Source: Actinoallomurus sp963736325 (GTDB lineage: Bacteria > Actinomycetota > Actinomycetes > Streptosporangiales > Streptosporangiaceae). From it: a stretch of 64,000 nt of DNA. Position 1 is the stretch's first letter; the number at the start of each line of letters is the position of its first letter. The DNA lies in NCBI GenBank assembly GCA_963736325.1, contig CAVTOG010000010.1:806001-870000 (forward strand), in the 5' to 3' direction. A model generated the notes under the pieces. That model was not told where the DNA came from, ran no database searches, and saw nothing but the letters and a program-made list of their open reading frames with translations. Shown piece by piece: positions 32,939 through 42,900 of this stretch. Both the position numbers and the translations under genes were made by a program.

Positions 32939-33829
32939 ATGGACCTCAAGGACGTGCCCGGCTGGTTCCCGGTGATCGACCAGGAGCTCTTCACGTGGGC
33001 TCTCGAACGCCAGGAGCACGTCGAGCAGTGGGGAGATCTGCTCGAGCTCGGCGTCTATCTCGGTAAGAGCGCCATCCTTACCGGCCGCCATATGCGGGCC
33101 GGCGAGCTGTTCACGGTCTGTGACCTGTTCGACTCCGACGCCCCGGACGCGGCGAACGCCAAAGAGATGCTCGGGTCGTACAAGTCCCTCACCCGCGTCG
33201 GGTTCGAGGAGAACTACCTGGCCTTCCACCCGCGGCTCCCGGAGATCATCGAGGCGCCGACGTCCACCGTCCCGCAGTACGTGAAGCCGGACTCCTGCCG
33301 GTTCGTCCATATCGACGCTTCGCACCTCTACGAGCACGTCCGTGGCGACCTCGACACCGCGCGCACCGTTCTCAAGCAGGACGGGCTCGTCGTCTGCGAT
33401 GACTACCGCTCCCCGCACACTCCGGGAGTGTCGGCCGCCGTCTGGGAGTCGGTCGCCGACGACGACCTGCGCGTGATCTGCGTGACCACGCAGAAGCTCT
33501 ACGGCACCTGGGGCGACCCCGAGCCGATCCGGAGCGACCTGCTCGCCTGGCTCGACAGCCGCGAGGACCCCTGGCACGAGGTGCAGCAGGTCGCCGGCGC
33601 CCCGCTCGTACGGCTGCGGAGCACCGCGCCGACGCGGGAGGAGGCCGAGCTGAAGCGCCTGCGGACGGCGCTGAGGGCCGAGAAGGAGAACACCCGCCAG
33701 GCCGAGGCCGCCCTCGCGGTGAAGAAGAAAGAGCTCAAAGCGCTACGGAACTCCCTCAGCTTCCGCGCCGGGCGTACGTTCACGGCCACACCTCGCGCAC
33801 TCCGGAGAGTCACTCGCCGTGATCGGTGA
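32939..33829 (+). CDS. Class I SAM-dependent methyltransferase with C-terminal coiled coil
   Basis: The 296-residue protein has a Methyltransf_24-type fold: DLLELGVYLGKSAILTGRHM as SAM motif I, LFTVCDLFDSD, RFVHIDASHLYEHVRGDL and GLVVCDDYRSPHTPG. Residues ~225-275 form a charged coiled coil (EEAELKRLRTALRAEKEN), followed by SLSFRAGRTFTATPRAL, a tail common in cell-surface glycan enzymes. It lies 63 nt before the large glycosyltransferase, so its acceptor is probably a surface polymer sugar. The ATG at 32939 follows AAGGAAG; an in-frame upstream region lacks resemblance. Confidence 0.82.
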   Translation: MDLKDVPGWFPVIDQELFTWALERQEHVEQWGDLLELGVYLGKSAILTGRHMRAGELFTVCDLFDSDAPDAANAKEMLGSYKSLTRVGFEENYLAFHPRLPEIIEAPTSTVPQYVKPDSCRFVHIDASHLYEHVRGDLDTARTVLKQDGLVVCDDYRSPHTPGVSAAVWESVADDDLRVICVTTQKLYGTWGDPEPIRSDLLAWLDSREDPWHEVQQVAGAPLVRLRSTAPTREEAELKRLRTALRAEKENTRQAEAALAVKKKELKALRNSLSFRAGRTFTATPRALRRVTRRDR

Positions 33830-33892
33830 CCCCGCGTGACATGATCGATATTCGCAGGCGAGTGCCCCTTCCGGCCGACAAGAGGTTACTTG

Positions 33893-36800
33893 GTGTCACC
33901 GAAGCTCAGCGTCGTCGTGCCCTTCTACAACGTGGAGCCGTACGTCGAGGCGTGTCTGGAGTCGATCGCCCGCCAGACCCTGCGTGACATCGAGGTCGTC
34001 CTCGTCGACGACGGCTCCCTGGACGGCAGCGCCGTGATCGCCAAGGCGTACGCCGAGGGCGACCCTCGCTTCCGGCTGATCCAGCAGGAGAACCAGGGCC
34101 TCGGCCCGGCGCGTAACACCGGCACCGCCCTCGCCACCGGGGAGTACCTCACCTTCGCCGACAGCGACGACGTGGTGTCCCGTTCGGCGTACGAGCTGCT
34201 CGTCGGCTCCCTCGACGAGACCGGTTCCGACATCGCGGCGGGCAACGTCATGCGCTTCGACGCGTCGCGCGTGTGGCAGGCGTGGGCGCACGAGGAGCCG
34301 TTCCGTACGACGCGGAAGAGGACGCACGTCACCGCGCAGACCAGCCTGATGCAGGACCGCATGGTGTGGAACAAGGTGTTCCGGCGGTCCTTCTGGGACG
34401 GCCAGGGCCTCAGCTTCCCGGACATGCTGTACGAGGACTCGCCGGTGATGGTCCGCGCGCACGTGCTCGCGTCCGCCGTCGACGTCCTCAGCCCGCACGT
34501 GTACTACTGGCGGCATCGCGACTCCGGCGAGCCGTCGATCACCCAGCGCAAGGCGGAGCTGTCCAACCTCGAGGACCGCATGGAGTCGGTCCGGCAGGTG
34601 CACAACTTCCTGCACGCGCACGCCCCGCGTCTGAAGCCCGTCTACGACGGCTACGCCCTGGGCGTCGACCTGCGGGTCCTGGTCGCCTCGCTGCTGACCG
34701 CGACCGACGCCGAGCGCGAGCGCATCGTCGAACTCGGCCAGGAGTTCCTCGCGATGGTCGACCGGTCCGTGGTCGCCGGCCTGCCCGCGGCGCACCGCCT
34801 CTGCTACCACCTGCTCGGCCACGGGCGGCTCCCGGAGCTGCTGGAGCTGCTGCGCTTCGAGCGGACCGAACGCGCACACCTCTCCGTCGTACGCCGGGGG
34901 CCGGTGCGCCGCCGGTTCTACGCGCGCTACCCGTTCTTCGGCGACGGGTCGGTCCCGAAGGCCGTCTACGACGTCACCGACGAGCTGGAGCTGGTCACGG
35001 GCATCGACGACGTCCTCTGGGACGGCGGCCGGCTGCGCGTCGACGGGCACGCCTACGTCGAGCGACTCGCCATGACGCCGCGCACCCGGCTGGAGGTCTG
35101 GCTGGAGCACACCGTGTCCGGACGGCGGGTCGACCTGCCCGTCGTACGCGTGCGGCGGCCCGACGTCACGGCCGACTCCGGGCAGGCCGTCGTGTCCTAT
35201 GACCACTCGGGGTTCAGCGTCGAGGTCGACCCGGAACGGCTGAAGATCGAACGTGCCTGGCGCGCGGCGGACTGGCGACTGCACGTTGCCGTGAAGGGCC
35301 GCGGCCACCGGCGTACGGGCACGTTCCGCAAGCAGGCTCACGGGCGGGCGTCGTGGCCGCCGATGGCCGACGTCGCCGACGGCGTGCGGATGCAGGTCGT
35401 CCGTGAGGGCTCGGAGCCGCTCGTCATCCGGCTCAAGCGGCCCGCCGCGTTCGTCACCGGCCTGCGCGTCGACGGCGACACGGCCGAGATCACCGGGCGG
35501 GTCGGCGGGACGCCGAAGGAGTGCGCGGTGCACGTCACCCGGCGGCGGGGGGTGGCGGCGGTGTACGTGCCCGCCGAGGTGCGGCCGCTGAAGGCGGGCG
35601 GGTCGGAGTTCACCGCGCGGGTGCCGCTCGCCGAGCTGGCGACCGAGCCCGACCTCGTGGATCGCGTCGTGAACGTCGCGCAGGTCGGCGAGGGCATCCA
35701 GTGGGACGTCGCCGTGCACGTACGCGGGAAGGCGCGCAGGCTCGCGATGACCGAGAGCGCGCGGCCGGTCCGATACGACCTGGGGACCTGCGAGGTCACG
35801 TTCACGACGACCCGGTTCGGCAATCTCGCCATCGTCGAGCGTTCGGGCCGGCCGGTCGTGGAGGACGTCGAGTGGACGCCGGACGGGCGCCTGACGCTGA
35901 CCGGCACCGCGGCCGAGCGCCCGCGCGAGCTGATCCTGCGGCACCGGCGGGCGAGCGAGGAGCACCGCTTCCCGATGGTGTGGGAGCGGGACCGCTTCAC
36001 CGTGGAGGTCGCGCCCGGCGGCGTCGCCTGCCTCGGCGGCGAACTGCCGCTGGCCGCCGGCGACTGGGCCTTCTTCGTGAGCGCCCCGAACGGCGACGTC
36101 CCGGTAGTCGTGGACCGTCCGTGCCTGGCCGGGCTGGGACGGCCGGTGATCGTCGGCGTGCACGAGATGCGGCTGCTGGCGTACCAGACGGACGCCCTCC
36201 AGCTGAGGGTCCGCACGGCGCTGCGCGACGACGAGCGCGGGCCGTACGCCCAGCGGATCATCCAGGAGCGCGACTACCCCGCGTACCGGCGTGAACCGCT
36301 CCGTGACCTGATCGTCTTCGACTGTTACGAGGGCATGCAGTACTCCTGCAACCCGCGGGCGATCTACGAGGAGCTGCGGCGGCGCGGGTCGGGCCTCGAA
36401 TGCGTATGGGTGAGCAAGGACGGCCGGTTCTCCGTGCCGGGCGAGGCGCGTACGGTGCTCGCCGGCAGCCGCGACCACTACCGGGCGCTCGCCGAGGCCA
36501 GGTTCGTGGTCGGCAACTACGGCCAGTTCCCGTGGTTCGTCAAGCGCGAGGGCCAGGTCTACGTGCAGACCTGGCACGGCACTCCGCTGAAGAAGCTCGC
36601 CTACGACCTGCGGGACATGCCGTACAAGCGGACCGAGACGCTGGACTGGATGGAGCGCGAGGTGCCGCGCTGGGACGTCCTGATCTCACCGAACCCGTTC
36701 ACGACGCCGATCATGCGCCGCGCCTTCCGGTACGACGGCGAGATCATCGAGACGGGCTATCCACGCAACGACGTGCTGAAGAGTGCGGGCCGGGACGAGA

Positions 36801-37381
36801 TCCGCGAGGCGGTACGCCGGCGCCTCGGCATCGCCCCAGGCAAGACGGTCGTGCTGTACGCGCCGACGTGGCGGGACGACCACCACATCGCGCAGGGCAA
36901 GCGCGGCTTCTCCCTGCGGCTCGACCTGTCGATGGCCCGCGAGGCGCTCGGCGCGGACCACGTCTTCCTGGTCCGCACCCACTACCTGATCAGCGACCGT
37001 ACGTGGTCCGAGGTCGACGACGTCGTGATCGACGTGTCGTCGTATCCCGACATCGCCGACCTGTACCTCGCCGCGGACGTGCTGGTCACCGACTACTCCT
37101 CGGCGATGTTCGACTTCGCCGGCACCGGCCGGCCGATGATCTTCTTCGCGTACGACCTGGAGCGCTACCGCGACCACGTACGCGGTTTCTACTTCGACTT
37201 CGCCGCCGAGGCGCCCGGCCCGCTGGTGCGCACCTCCGAGGAGGTCATCGGCGCGCTCCGCGGACTCGACGCCGTACGGGAGCGCTACGCGGACGCCTAT
37301 GAGGCGTTCACCGCGAAGTTCTGCCCGTACGACGACGGCGGCGCGTCGGCACGGGTCGTCGACCGCGTCATCCGCAGCTGA
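33893..37381 (+). CDS. Bifunctional GT2 glycosyltransferase / CDP-polyol phosphotransferase
   Basis: This 1162-residue enzyme has three parts. Residues 1-240 are a family 2 glycosyltransferase (KLSVVVPFYNVEPYVEACLE; ADSDD at 89-93). Residues ~380-800 are beta-rich repeats without recognised catalytic motifs. Residues ~810-1160 are a TagB/TagF-type CDP-glycerol or CDP-ribitol phosphotransferase, with the catalytic WHGTPLKKL at 894-902 and VTDYSSAMFDFAGTGRPMIF around 1067. It probably builds a teichoic-acid-like polymer at the inner membrane face. A GTG at 33893, 7 nt after GAGG, was preferred to the TTG just before it. Confidence 0.9.
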   Translation: MSPKLSVVVPFYNVEPYVEACLESIARQTLRDIEVVLVDDGSLDGSAVIAKAYAEGDPRFRLIQQENQGLGPARNTGTALATGEYLTFADSDDVVSRSAYELLVGSLDETGSDIAAGNVMRFDASRVWQAWAHEEPFRTTRKRTHVTAQTSLMQDRMVWNKVFRRSFWDGQGLSFPDMLYEDSPVMVRAHVLASAVDVLSPHVYYWRHRDSGEPSITQRKAELSNLEDRMESVRQVHNFLHAHAPRLKPVYDGYALGVDLRVLVASLLTATDAERERIVELGQEFLAMVDRSVVAGLPAAHRLCYHLLGHGRLPELLELLRFERTERAHLSVVRRGPVRRRFYARYPFFGDGSVPKAVYDVTDELELVTGIDDVLWDGGRLRVDGHAYVERLAMTPRTRLEVWLEHTVSGRRVDLPVVRVRRPDVTADSGQAVVSYDHSGFSVEVDPERLKIERAWRAADWRLHVAVKGRGHRRTGTFRKQAHGRASWPPMADVADGVRMQVVREGSEPLVIRLKRPAAFVTGLRVDGDTAEITGRVGGTPKECAVHVTRRRGVAAVYVPAEVRPLKAGGSEFTARVPLAELATEPDLVDRVVNVAQVGEGIQWDVAVHVRGKARRLAMTESARPVRYDLGTCEVTFTTTRFGNLAIVERSGRPVVEDVEWTPDGRLTLTGTAAERPRELILRHRRASEEHRFPMVWERDRFTVEVAPGGVACLGGELPLAAGDWAFFVSAPNGDVPVVVDRPCLAGLGRPVIVGVHEMRLLAYQTDALQLRVRTALRDDERGPYAQRIIQERDYPAYRREPLRDLIVFDCYEGMQYSCNPRAIYEELRRRGSGLECVWVSKDGRFSVPGEARTVLAGSRDHYRALAEARFVVGNYGQFPWFVKREGQVYVQTWHGTPLKKLAYDLRDMPYKRTETLDWMEREVPRWDVLISPNPFTTPIMRRAFRYDGEIIETGYPRNDVLKSAGRDEIREAVRRRLGIAPGKTVVLYAPTWRDDHHIAQGKRGFSLRLDLSMAREALGADHVFLVRTHYLISDRTWSEVDDVVIDVSSYPDIADLYLAADVLVTDYSSAMFDFAGTGRPMIFFAYDLERYRDHVRGFYFDFAAEAPGPLVRTSEEVIGALRGLDAVRERYADAYEAFTAKFCPYDDGGASARVVDRVIRS

Positions 37382-37383
37382 CC

Positions 37384-38313
37384 TCAGGACTCCTCGGCGG
37401 CGATCTCCAAGGCCTTGGCGAGGTCGGCCGGATAGGGGCTCTCGAACTCCACCCACTGGCCGTCGGACGGGTGGTCGAACCCGAGGCGTACGGCGTGCAA
37501 CCACTGCCGCCGGAGCCCGAGCCGCTTGGACAGCGTCGGGTCGGCGCCGTAGGCCCGGTCACCGGCGCACGGGTGACGCACCGCGGACATGTGCACCCGG
37601 ATCTGGTGGGTGCGGCCGGTCTCCAGCTTGATGTCGAGCAGGCTGACCGCGCGGAACGCCTCGATCGCGTCGTAGTGCGTCACCGACGGCCGCCCGCCCG
37701 CGACGACGGCGAACCGGCCGTCGCCGGAGGGGTGCCGGTCGATCGGCGCGTCGATGGTGCCGCGCAGCGGGTCCGGGTGGCCCTGGACGAGCGCGTGGTA
37801 GTGCTTGTCGACGGTGCGCTCCTTGAACGCGCGCTTCAGCACGGAGTAGGCCAGCTCGCTCTTGGCCACGACCATGCAGCCGGTCGTGTTGGCGTCGAGG
37901 CGGTGCACGATGCCCTGGCGCTCGGCTGCGCCGCTCGTGGCGATCGTGTGCCCGGCGCCGAGGAGGCCCTCCAGGACCGTCAAGCCGGTCCAGCCCGGCG
38001 TGGGGTGCGCGGCGACGCCGATGGGCTTGTCGATCACGACGATGTCGGAGTCCTCGTACAGGATCGACATGCCCGGCACGGGCTGCGGGACCGGCACCGG
38101 CGCCGACGGCGGCGCGGGCAGGGTCACCTCCAGCCAGGTGCCGGCCTGCATGCGGTCGGACTTGGCGGCGGCCTGGCCGTCGACGAGCACGTCGCCCGAG
38201 GCGATGACCTCGGCGGCGCGGCTGCGGGAGAGCCCGAAGAGGCGAGCGAGAGCGGCGTCGAGACGCTCGCCCTCCAGCCCGTCGGGCACAGGGAGACTGC
38301 GGTGCTCGGCCAT
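37384..38313 (-). CDS. rluD: RluA-family rRNA pseudouridine synthase
   Basis: The 309-residue protein has an N-terminal S4 domain (RLDAALARLFGLSRSRAAEV, DVLVDGQAAAKSD) and a RluA catalytic domain with the essential Asp in GIVHRLDANTTGCMVVAK, KHYHALVQGHP and ETGRTHQIRVHMSA. It isomerises uridines in 23S rRNA; RluD is the best guess as S4-bearing member next to lspA, a conserved pairing. The ATG overlaps the lspA stop by one base (TGATG). Confidence 0.9.
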   Translation of the reverse strand: MAEHRSLPVPDGLEGERLDAALARLFGLSRSRAAEVIASGDVLVDGQAAAKSDRMQAGTWLEVTLPAPPSAPVPVPQPVPGMSILYEDSDIVVIDKPIGVAAHPTPGWTGLTVLEGLLGAGHTIATSGAAERQGIVHRLDANTTGCMVVAKSELAYSVLKRAFKERTVDKHYHALVQGHPDPLRGTIDAPIDRHPSGDGRFAVVAGGRPSVTHYDAIEAFRAVSLLDIKLETGRTHQIRVHMSAVRHPCAGDRAYGADPTLSKRLGLRRQWLHAVRLGFDHPSDGQWVEFESPYPADLAKALEIAAEES

Positions 38314-38900
38314 CAGTGCTTGGCGTCCGATTTCTCGTCGTTCGTCGGGGAGTCGGCACGGTGCACCGTGCCGTCCATCTGCAGGCCGCGCGCGGCGAGC
38401 ACCACGGCCAGGATGCCGCCGCACACGATCGCGGAGTCGGCGATGTTGAACACCGGGTAGTGCGGGAGTTCGATCCAGTCGACGACGTGGCCCCGCAGCG
38501 GCCCCGGCGACCGCAGGACGCGGTCGGTGAGGTTGCCGAGGGCGCCGCCGAGAAGGAGGCCGAGCGTGACCGCCCATGGCGCGCTGCGCAGCTGGCGGGC
38601 GTAGCGCAGGATCGCCACGACGACGAAGGTGGCGATCAGGGTGAAGACCAGGGTCATGCCGTTGCCGATGTTGAACGCGGCGCCGCTGTTGCGCAGCACC
38701 CGCAACGTCAGCAGGCCGCCCAGCAGCCGGACCGGGTCGCGCTCCGACAGCGTCGCGACGACGATCGTCTTGCTGATCGCGTCGAGGGCGAGGGCGACCG
38801 TGGCGACGGCGATGAGCACGCCGATACGCCGGGGCCGTACGCCGTCGTCTTCCCCTGGTTTGTTGGCGTCGCTCAGCGACGCTCCTCTCGTTGTTTGCAT
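38313..38900 (-). CDS. lspA: Lipoprotein signal peptidase
   Basis: LspA removes signal peptides of prolipoproteins after lipidation. Four membrane helices carry RNSGAAFNIG and the two catalytic aspartates in GGALGNLTDRV and VFNIADSAIVCGG. The start is uncertain: the ATG at 38900 lies within the upstream DksA/TraR gene and lacks a good ribosome site, while a CTG at 38876 overlaps that gene's stop (CTGA) and follows AGAGGAG by 5 nt. About 25-30 hydrophilic residues precede helix 1 (VLIAVATVALALDAISK). Confidence 0.92.
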   Translation of the reverse strand: MQTTRGASLSDANKPGEDDGVRPRRIGVLIAVATVALALDAISKTIVVATLSERDPVRLLGGLLTLRVLRNSGAAFNIGNGMTLVFTLIATFVVVAILRYARQLRSAPWAVTLGLLLGGALGNLTDRVLRSPGPLRGHVVDWIELPHYPVFNIADSAIVCGGILAVVLAARGLQMDGTVHRADSPTNDEKSDAKH

Positions 38901-39382
38901 ATCACGCATAGGGTCGCACGCGGGAAGGCCTGAAGGCGCGCCTTCCCGATGGGCTGACCACAAGACTCGCACACGCCGTACGTGCCCTGCTCGATACGGC
39001 CGACGGCTCGTTCGTTCTGGGCGAGCAGCTCGCGGGCGTTGTACGTGAGCGCCATCTCCTGCTCACGCTCGAACGTCTTGGCCCCCGCGTCGGCCTGGTC
39101 GTCCCCGGCTCCTTCGGCGACGTCGCTCATCCGCTCGGCGATCTGCGACTCTGCCGCCGCGATCTCGCCGCGCAGGTCGGCCACCTCCAGTTCGAGCCGG
39201 TCGCGTACGGCGGCCAGCTCACCGGTGGTCCAGTGCCCTTCCCCCTCGCGTACGGGCAGGCGCTTCGCGGAGGTCGCGGAGATCTTTCGCCCGTCGCCGG
39301 ACGAGCGCCGCCCCCCGGTGCGCGTCGTGCGTGGCGCATCGGATGCCGGATTTCTGTCTTTCGGACCGGCGGTGCCATCCAT
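38873..39382 (-). CDS. DksA/TraR-type zinc-finger protein
   Basis: The 169-residue protein has a basic disordered N-terminus, a central coiled coil (LAAVRDRLELEVADLRGEIA; TFEREQEMALTYNARELLAQ) and a C-terminal four-cysteine zinc finger (VCESCGQPIGKARLQAFPRA, then LCVICKQREERR). DksA/TraR proteins insert a coiled coil into the RNA polymerase secondary channel. The coiled coil here lacks an obvious DxxDxA tip, so the action is unclear. It overlaps lspA. Confidence 0.82.
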   Translation of the reverse strand: MDGTAGPKDRNPASDAPRTTRTGGRRSSGDGRKISATSAKRLPVREGEGHWTTGELAAVRDRLELEVADLRGEIAAAESQIAERMSDVAEGAGDDQADAGAKTFEREQEMALTYNARELLAQNERAVGRIEQGTYGVCESCGQPIGKARLQAFPRATLCVICKQREERR

Positions 39383-39779
39383 GTCGGGCCCCCCTTGCGC
39401 TGATCTTCATGACAGGCAGTGCGGGCAGCATAGGTCGCGGTTCGCCGGGACGGCAAATGACCAGGTCTTGTCACACGCCGCATATGTCCCGTTACGCCCC
39501 TCTGAATTACCCTCCGTATACCAGCGCCTACCCCAAACATGGCCGGAGAGAGCCGTCCGAAACCCAGATTCCCGGTCACGATGGACCATTTTCGACCGGA
39601 AAGCGCGTGCGGCGTGTCGCGCCACCCTGGTGATCGGGAAGAAGTCAAGGGGCTCGGTGCGTTATCGTCGCCATATCGGCAAGGCGTTGATGGGGACACC
39701 TGCCGCCGTACGCAGCCATGAGCGACCCGGGGACGGTGCGAGCCCGGGGGACGTGCCCGGCGGTCCGATCACCCCGTAG
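39383..39779. other. ileS upstream region
   Basis: About 400 bp between the divergent DksA/TraR gene and the ileS T-box. No gene is supported. TATCGT at 39663-39668 is a possible -10 box for the ileS transcript, which would place the T-box within the first 250 nt of RNA. No other structure was recognised. Confidence 0.4.
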
Positions 39780-39930
39780 CCGTCGGCAGAACGGTCCCAC
39801 AGGCCCAGTAGATCCGGCAGCCGAGCGCAATGAGCGGGCCGTCCTCCTCGTGAGACGGCCAAGGAGGGTGGTACCGCGGGGCTCGACGCCTCGTCCCTCC
39901 GGTCCACGTGATCGATCGCGTCGCCGGAGG
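39780..39930 (+). ncRNA. Translational T-box riboswitch for ileS
   Basis: The core AGGAGGGTGGTACCGCGG begins at 39862. GGAGGG (39863-39868) pairs with CCCTCC (39895-39900), leaving bulge TGGT (39869-39872), complementary to the ACCA end of tRNA-Ile. A preceding stem is GGCCGTC/GACGGCC (to 39859), and an ATC triplet lies in the upstream arm near 39811. CCTCCGG (39896-39902) can alternatively pair with CCGGAGG (39924-39930), which covers the ribosome binding site. Uncharged tRNA-Ile thus opens the site; control is of translation, as in other actinobacteria. Confidence 0.92.
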
Positions 39931-39939
39931 AGCACCCGA

Positions 39940-42900
39940 ATGGCGGATGAGCCGCAGCCGTACCCGAAGAGACTTCGCAGTCTCCCCTCCCAGGTCGACC
40001 TACCCGCGCTGGAGCGCGAGGTCATGGTCCGCTGGCGCGAGGGAAAGATCTTCGAACGCTCCCTGGAGCAGACCGAGGCCGGTCCGCCGTGGGTCTTCTA
40101 CGAGGGCCCGCCGACCGCCAACGGCATGCCGGGCGTGCACCACGTCGAGGCGCGGGTGTTCAAGGACCTGTTCCCGCGCTTCAAGACCATGAAGGGCCAC
40201 AGCGTCCGCCGCAAGGCCGGCTGGGACTGCCACGGCCTGCCCGTCGAGGTGGCCGTCGAGAAGGAACTCGGCCTCTCCGGCAAGCGCGACATCGAGGCGT
40301 ACGGCGTCGCCGAGTTCAACGCCCGCTGCCGCGAGTCGGTGCTCCGCCACGTCGACGCCTTCGAGGACATGACCGAGCGCATGGGCTACTGGGTCGACAT
40401 GGCCCAGGCCTACCGCACGATGAACCCCGACTACGTCGAGTCGGTCTGGTGGTCCCTCAAGGTCGTCTTCGACAAGGGCCTGCTCGTCCGCGACCACCGC
40501 ATCAGCCCGTACTGCCCGCGCTGCGGCACGCCGCTGTCCGACCACGAGCTCGGCCAGCCCGGCGGGTACGAGACCGTCGTCGACCCGTCCGTGACGGTGC
40601 GCTTCCCCATCGCCGGCGGGCCCCTCGAAGGCGCCGACCTGCTCGTGTGGACCACCACGCCGTGGACCCTCGTCTCCAACACGGCCGTGGCCGTGAACCC
40701 CGACGTCACCTACGTCGTCGCGGCCCGCTCCGGCGAGCCCGGCCAGGTCGTCGTCGCCGAGCCGCTGTACGCACGCGTCCTCGGCGAGGGCTGGCACATC
40801 GTGTCGCGCGTCACCGGCTCCGAGCTCGTCGGCACCTCCTACCGGCGCCCGTTCGAGCTCGTGGAGATCCCCGACGCGCACCGCGTGCTGGCCGCCGACT
40901 TCGTCACCACCGAGGACGGCACCGGCCTCGTGCACCTGGCGCCCGCGTTCGGCGCCGACGACTTCGCCGCCTGCCGGGCGAACTCCCTGCCGGTCGTCAA
41001 CCCGGTCAACCCCGACGGGCGCTTCGACACCGCGCTGCCGCTCGTCGGCGGGACGTTCTTCAAGCAGGCCGACCCCCGCCTCGTCGAGGACTTGAAGGAC
41101 CGCGGGCTGCTGTTCCGCTCCGAGGCGTACGAGCATAGCTACCCGCACTGCTGGCGGTGCCACACGCCGCTGCTCTACTACGCGCTCCCCGCCTGGTACA
41201 TCCGGACCACCACGATCAAGGACCGGCTGATCGCGGAGAACCGCCGGACCAACTGGTTCCCCGAGACGATCAAGGAGGGCCGGTTCGGCGAGTGGCTGCG
41301 CGGCAACGTCGACTGGTCGCTGTCCCGCAGCCGCTACTGGGGCACGCCGTTGCCGCTGTGGCTCTGCGAGGACGACCACGTCACGTGCGTCGGGTCACTG
41401 AAGGAGCTCGGCTCGCTGGCCGGCCGCGACCTCGACGCCCTCGACCCGCACCGCCCGTACGTCGACGACGTCACCTTCGCCTGCCCCGAGTGCGGCAAGA
41501 CGGCGACGCGCGTGCCCGACGTGATCGACGCCTGGTACGACTCGGGATCGATGCCGTTCGCGCAGTGGGGGGCGCCGCACCGCAACGCCTCGACCTTCGA
41601 GGCGTCGTACCCCGCGCAGTACATCTGCGAGGCGATCGACCAGACGCGCGGGTGGTTCTACTCGCTGATGGCGATCGGTACCCTGGTCTTCGACCGCTCG
41701 TCGTATGAGAACGTCGTCTGCCTCGGCCACATCCTCGCCGAGGACGGCCGCAAGATGAGCAAGCACCTCGGCAACGTCCTGGAGCCGATCCCGCTCATGG
41801 ACAAGCACGGCGCCGACGCGCTGCGCTGGTTCATGGCCGCGGCCGGGCAGCCGTGGGCCTCACGCCGCGTCGGCGACGTCGCGCTGGAGGAGATCGTCCG
41901 CAAGGTCCTCCTCACGTACTGGAACACGGTGTCGTTCTTCGTCCTGTACGCCGGGGCGTCGGGCTGGTCACCGGGGGCCGCCGTGCCCGCGTCGCGGCCG
42001 CTGCTGGACCGCTGGGTACTCGCCGAACTGCACCGGACCGTACGCGAGGTCGACGACGCGCTCGAAGGCTTCGATACGGCGGCGGCCGGACGGCGGCTGG
42101 CGGAGTTCATCGACGACCTGTCCAACTGGTACGTCCGCCGCTCGCGGCGCCGCTTCTGGGAAGGCCCCGAGGCCGACGCTCCGGGAGCGAACGCCTCCGC
42201 GTTCGCCACCCTCCACGAGTGCCTGGACACGCTCACCCGCCTGATGGCGCCGATCGCTCCGTTCCTCACGGACTACGTCTGGGACGTTCTCCGCACGGAC
42301 GGCGCACCGGACTCGGTCCACCTGGCATCGTGGCCGGAGGTCGACGAGACCCTGCTCGACCCCGCTCTGACCTCTCACATGTCGCTCGTACGGCGGCTGG
42401 TCGAGCTGGGCCGCGCGGCACGCGCCTCCTCCGGCGTCCGCACCCGCCAGCCGCTGGGCCGCGCGCTGGTCGGGGCCACGGGATGGGCGTCGCTGCCCGA
42501 AGAGCTGCGATCCCAGATCGCCGACGAACTGAACGTCCAGGGCTTCGACACCCTGGCCTCCGTCGGCGGCGACCTGGTCGAGTACATCGTGAAGCCCAAC
42601 TTCCGCGAGCTGGGCAAGCGCTTCGGCAAACAGACCCCGAAGGTCGCCCAGGCCGTCACGTCCGCGACACCGGCCGAACTCGCCCACGCCCTGCGCGACA
42701 CGGGCACCGCGACGCTGGAGGCACCGGAGGTCGGCAAGATCGACCTGACCCCGGACGACGTGATCATCACCGAACGCCCACGCAGCGGCTGGGCCGTGGA
42801 AAGCGACGCCGGCGAGACCGTAGGCCTGGACCTGACCGTGACCCCGGAACTCCGCCGAGCGGGCCTGGCCCGCGAAGTGATCCGCCTGGTCCAGGAGGCC

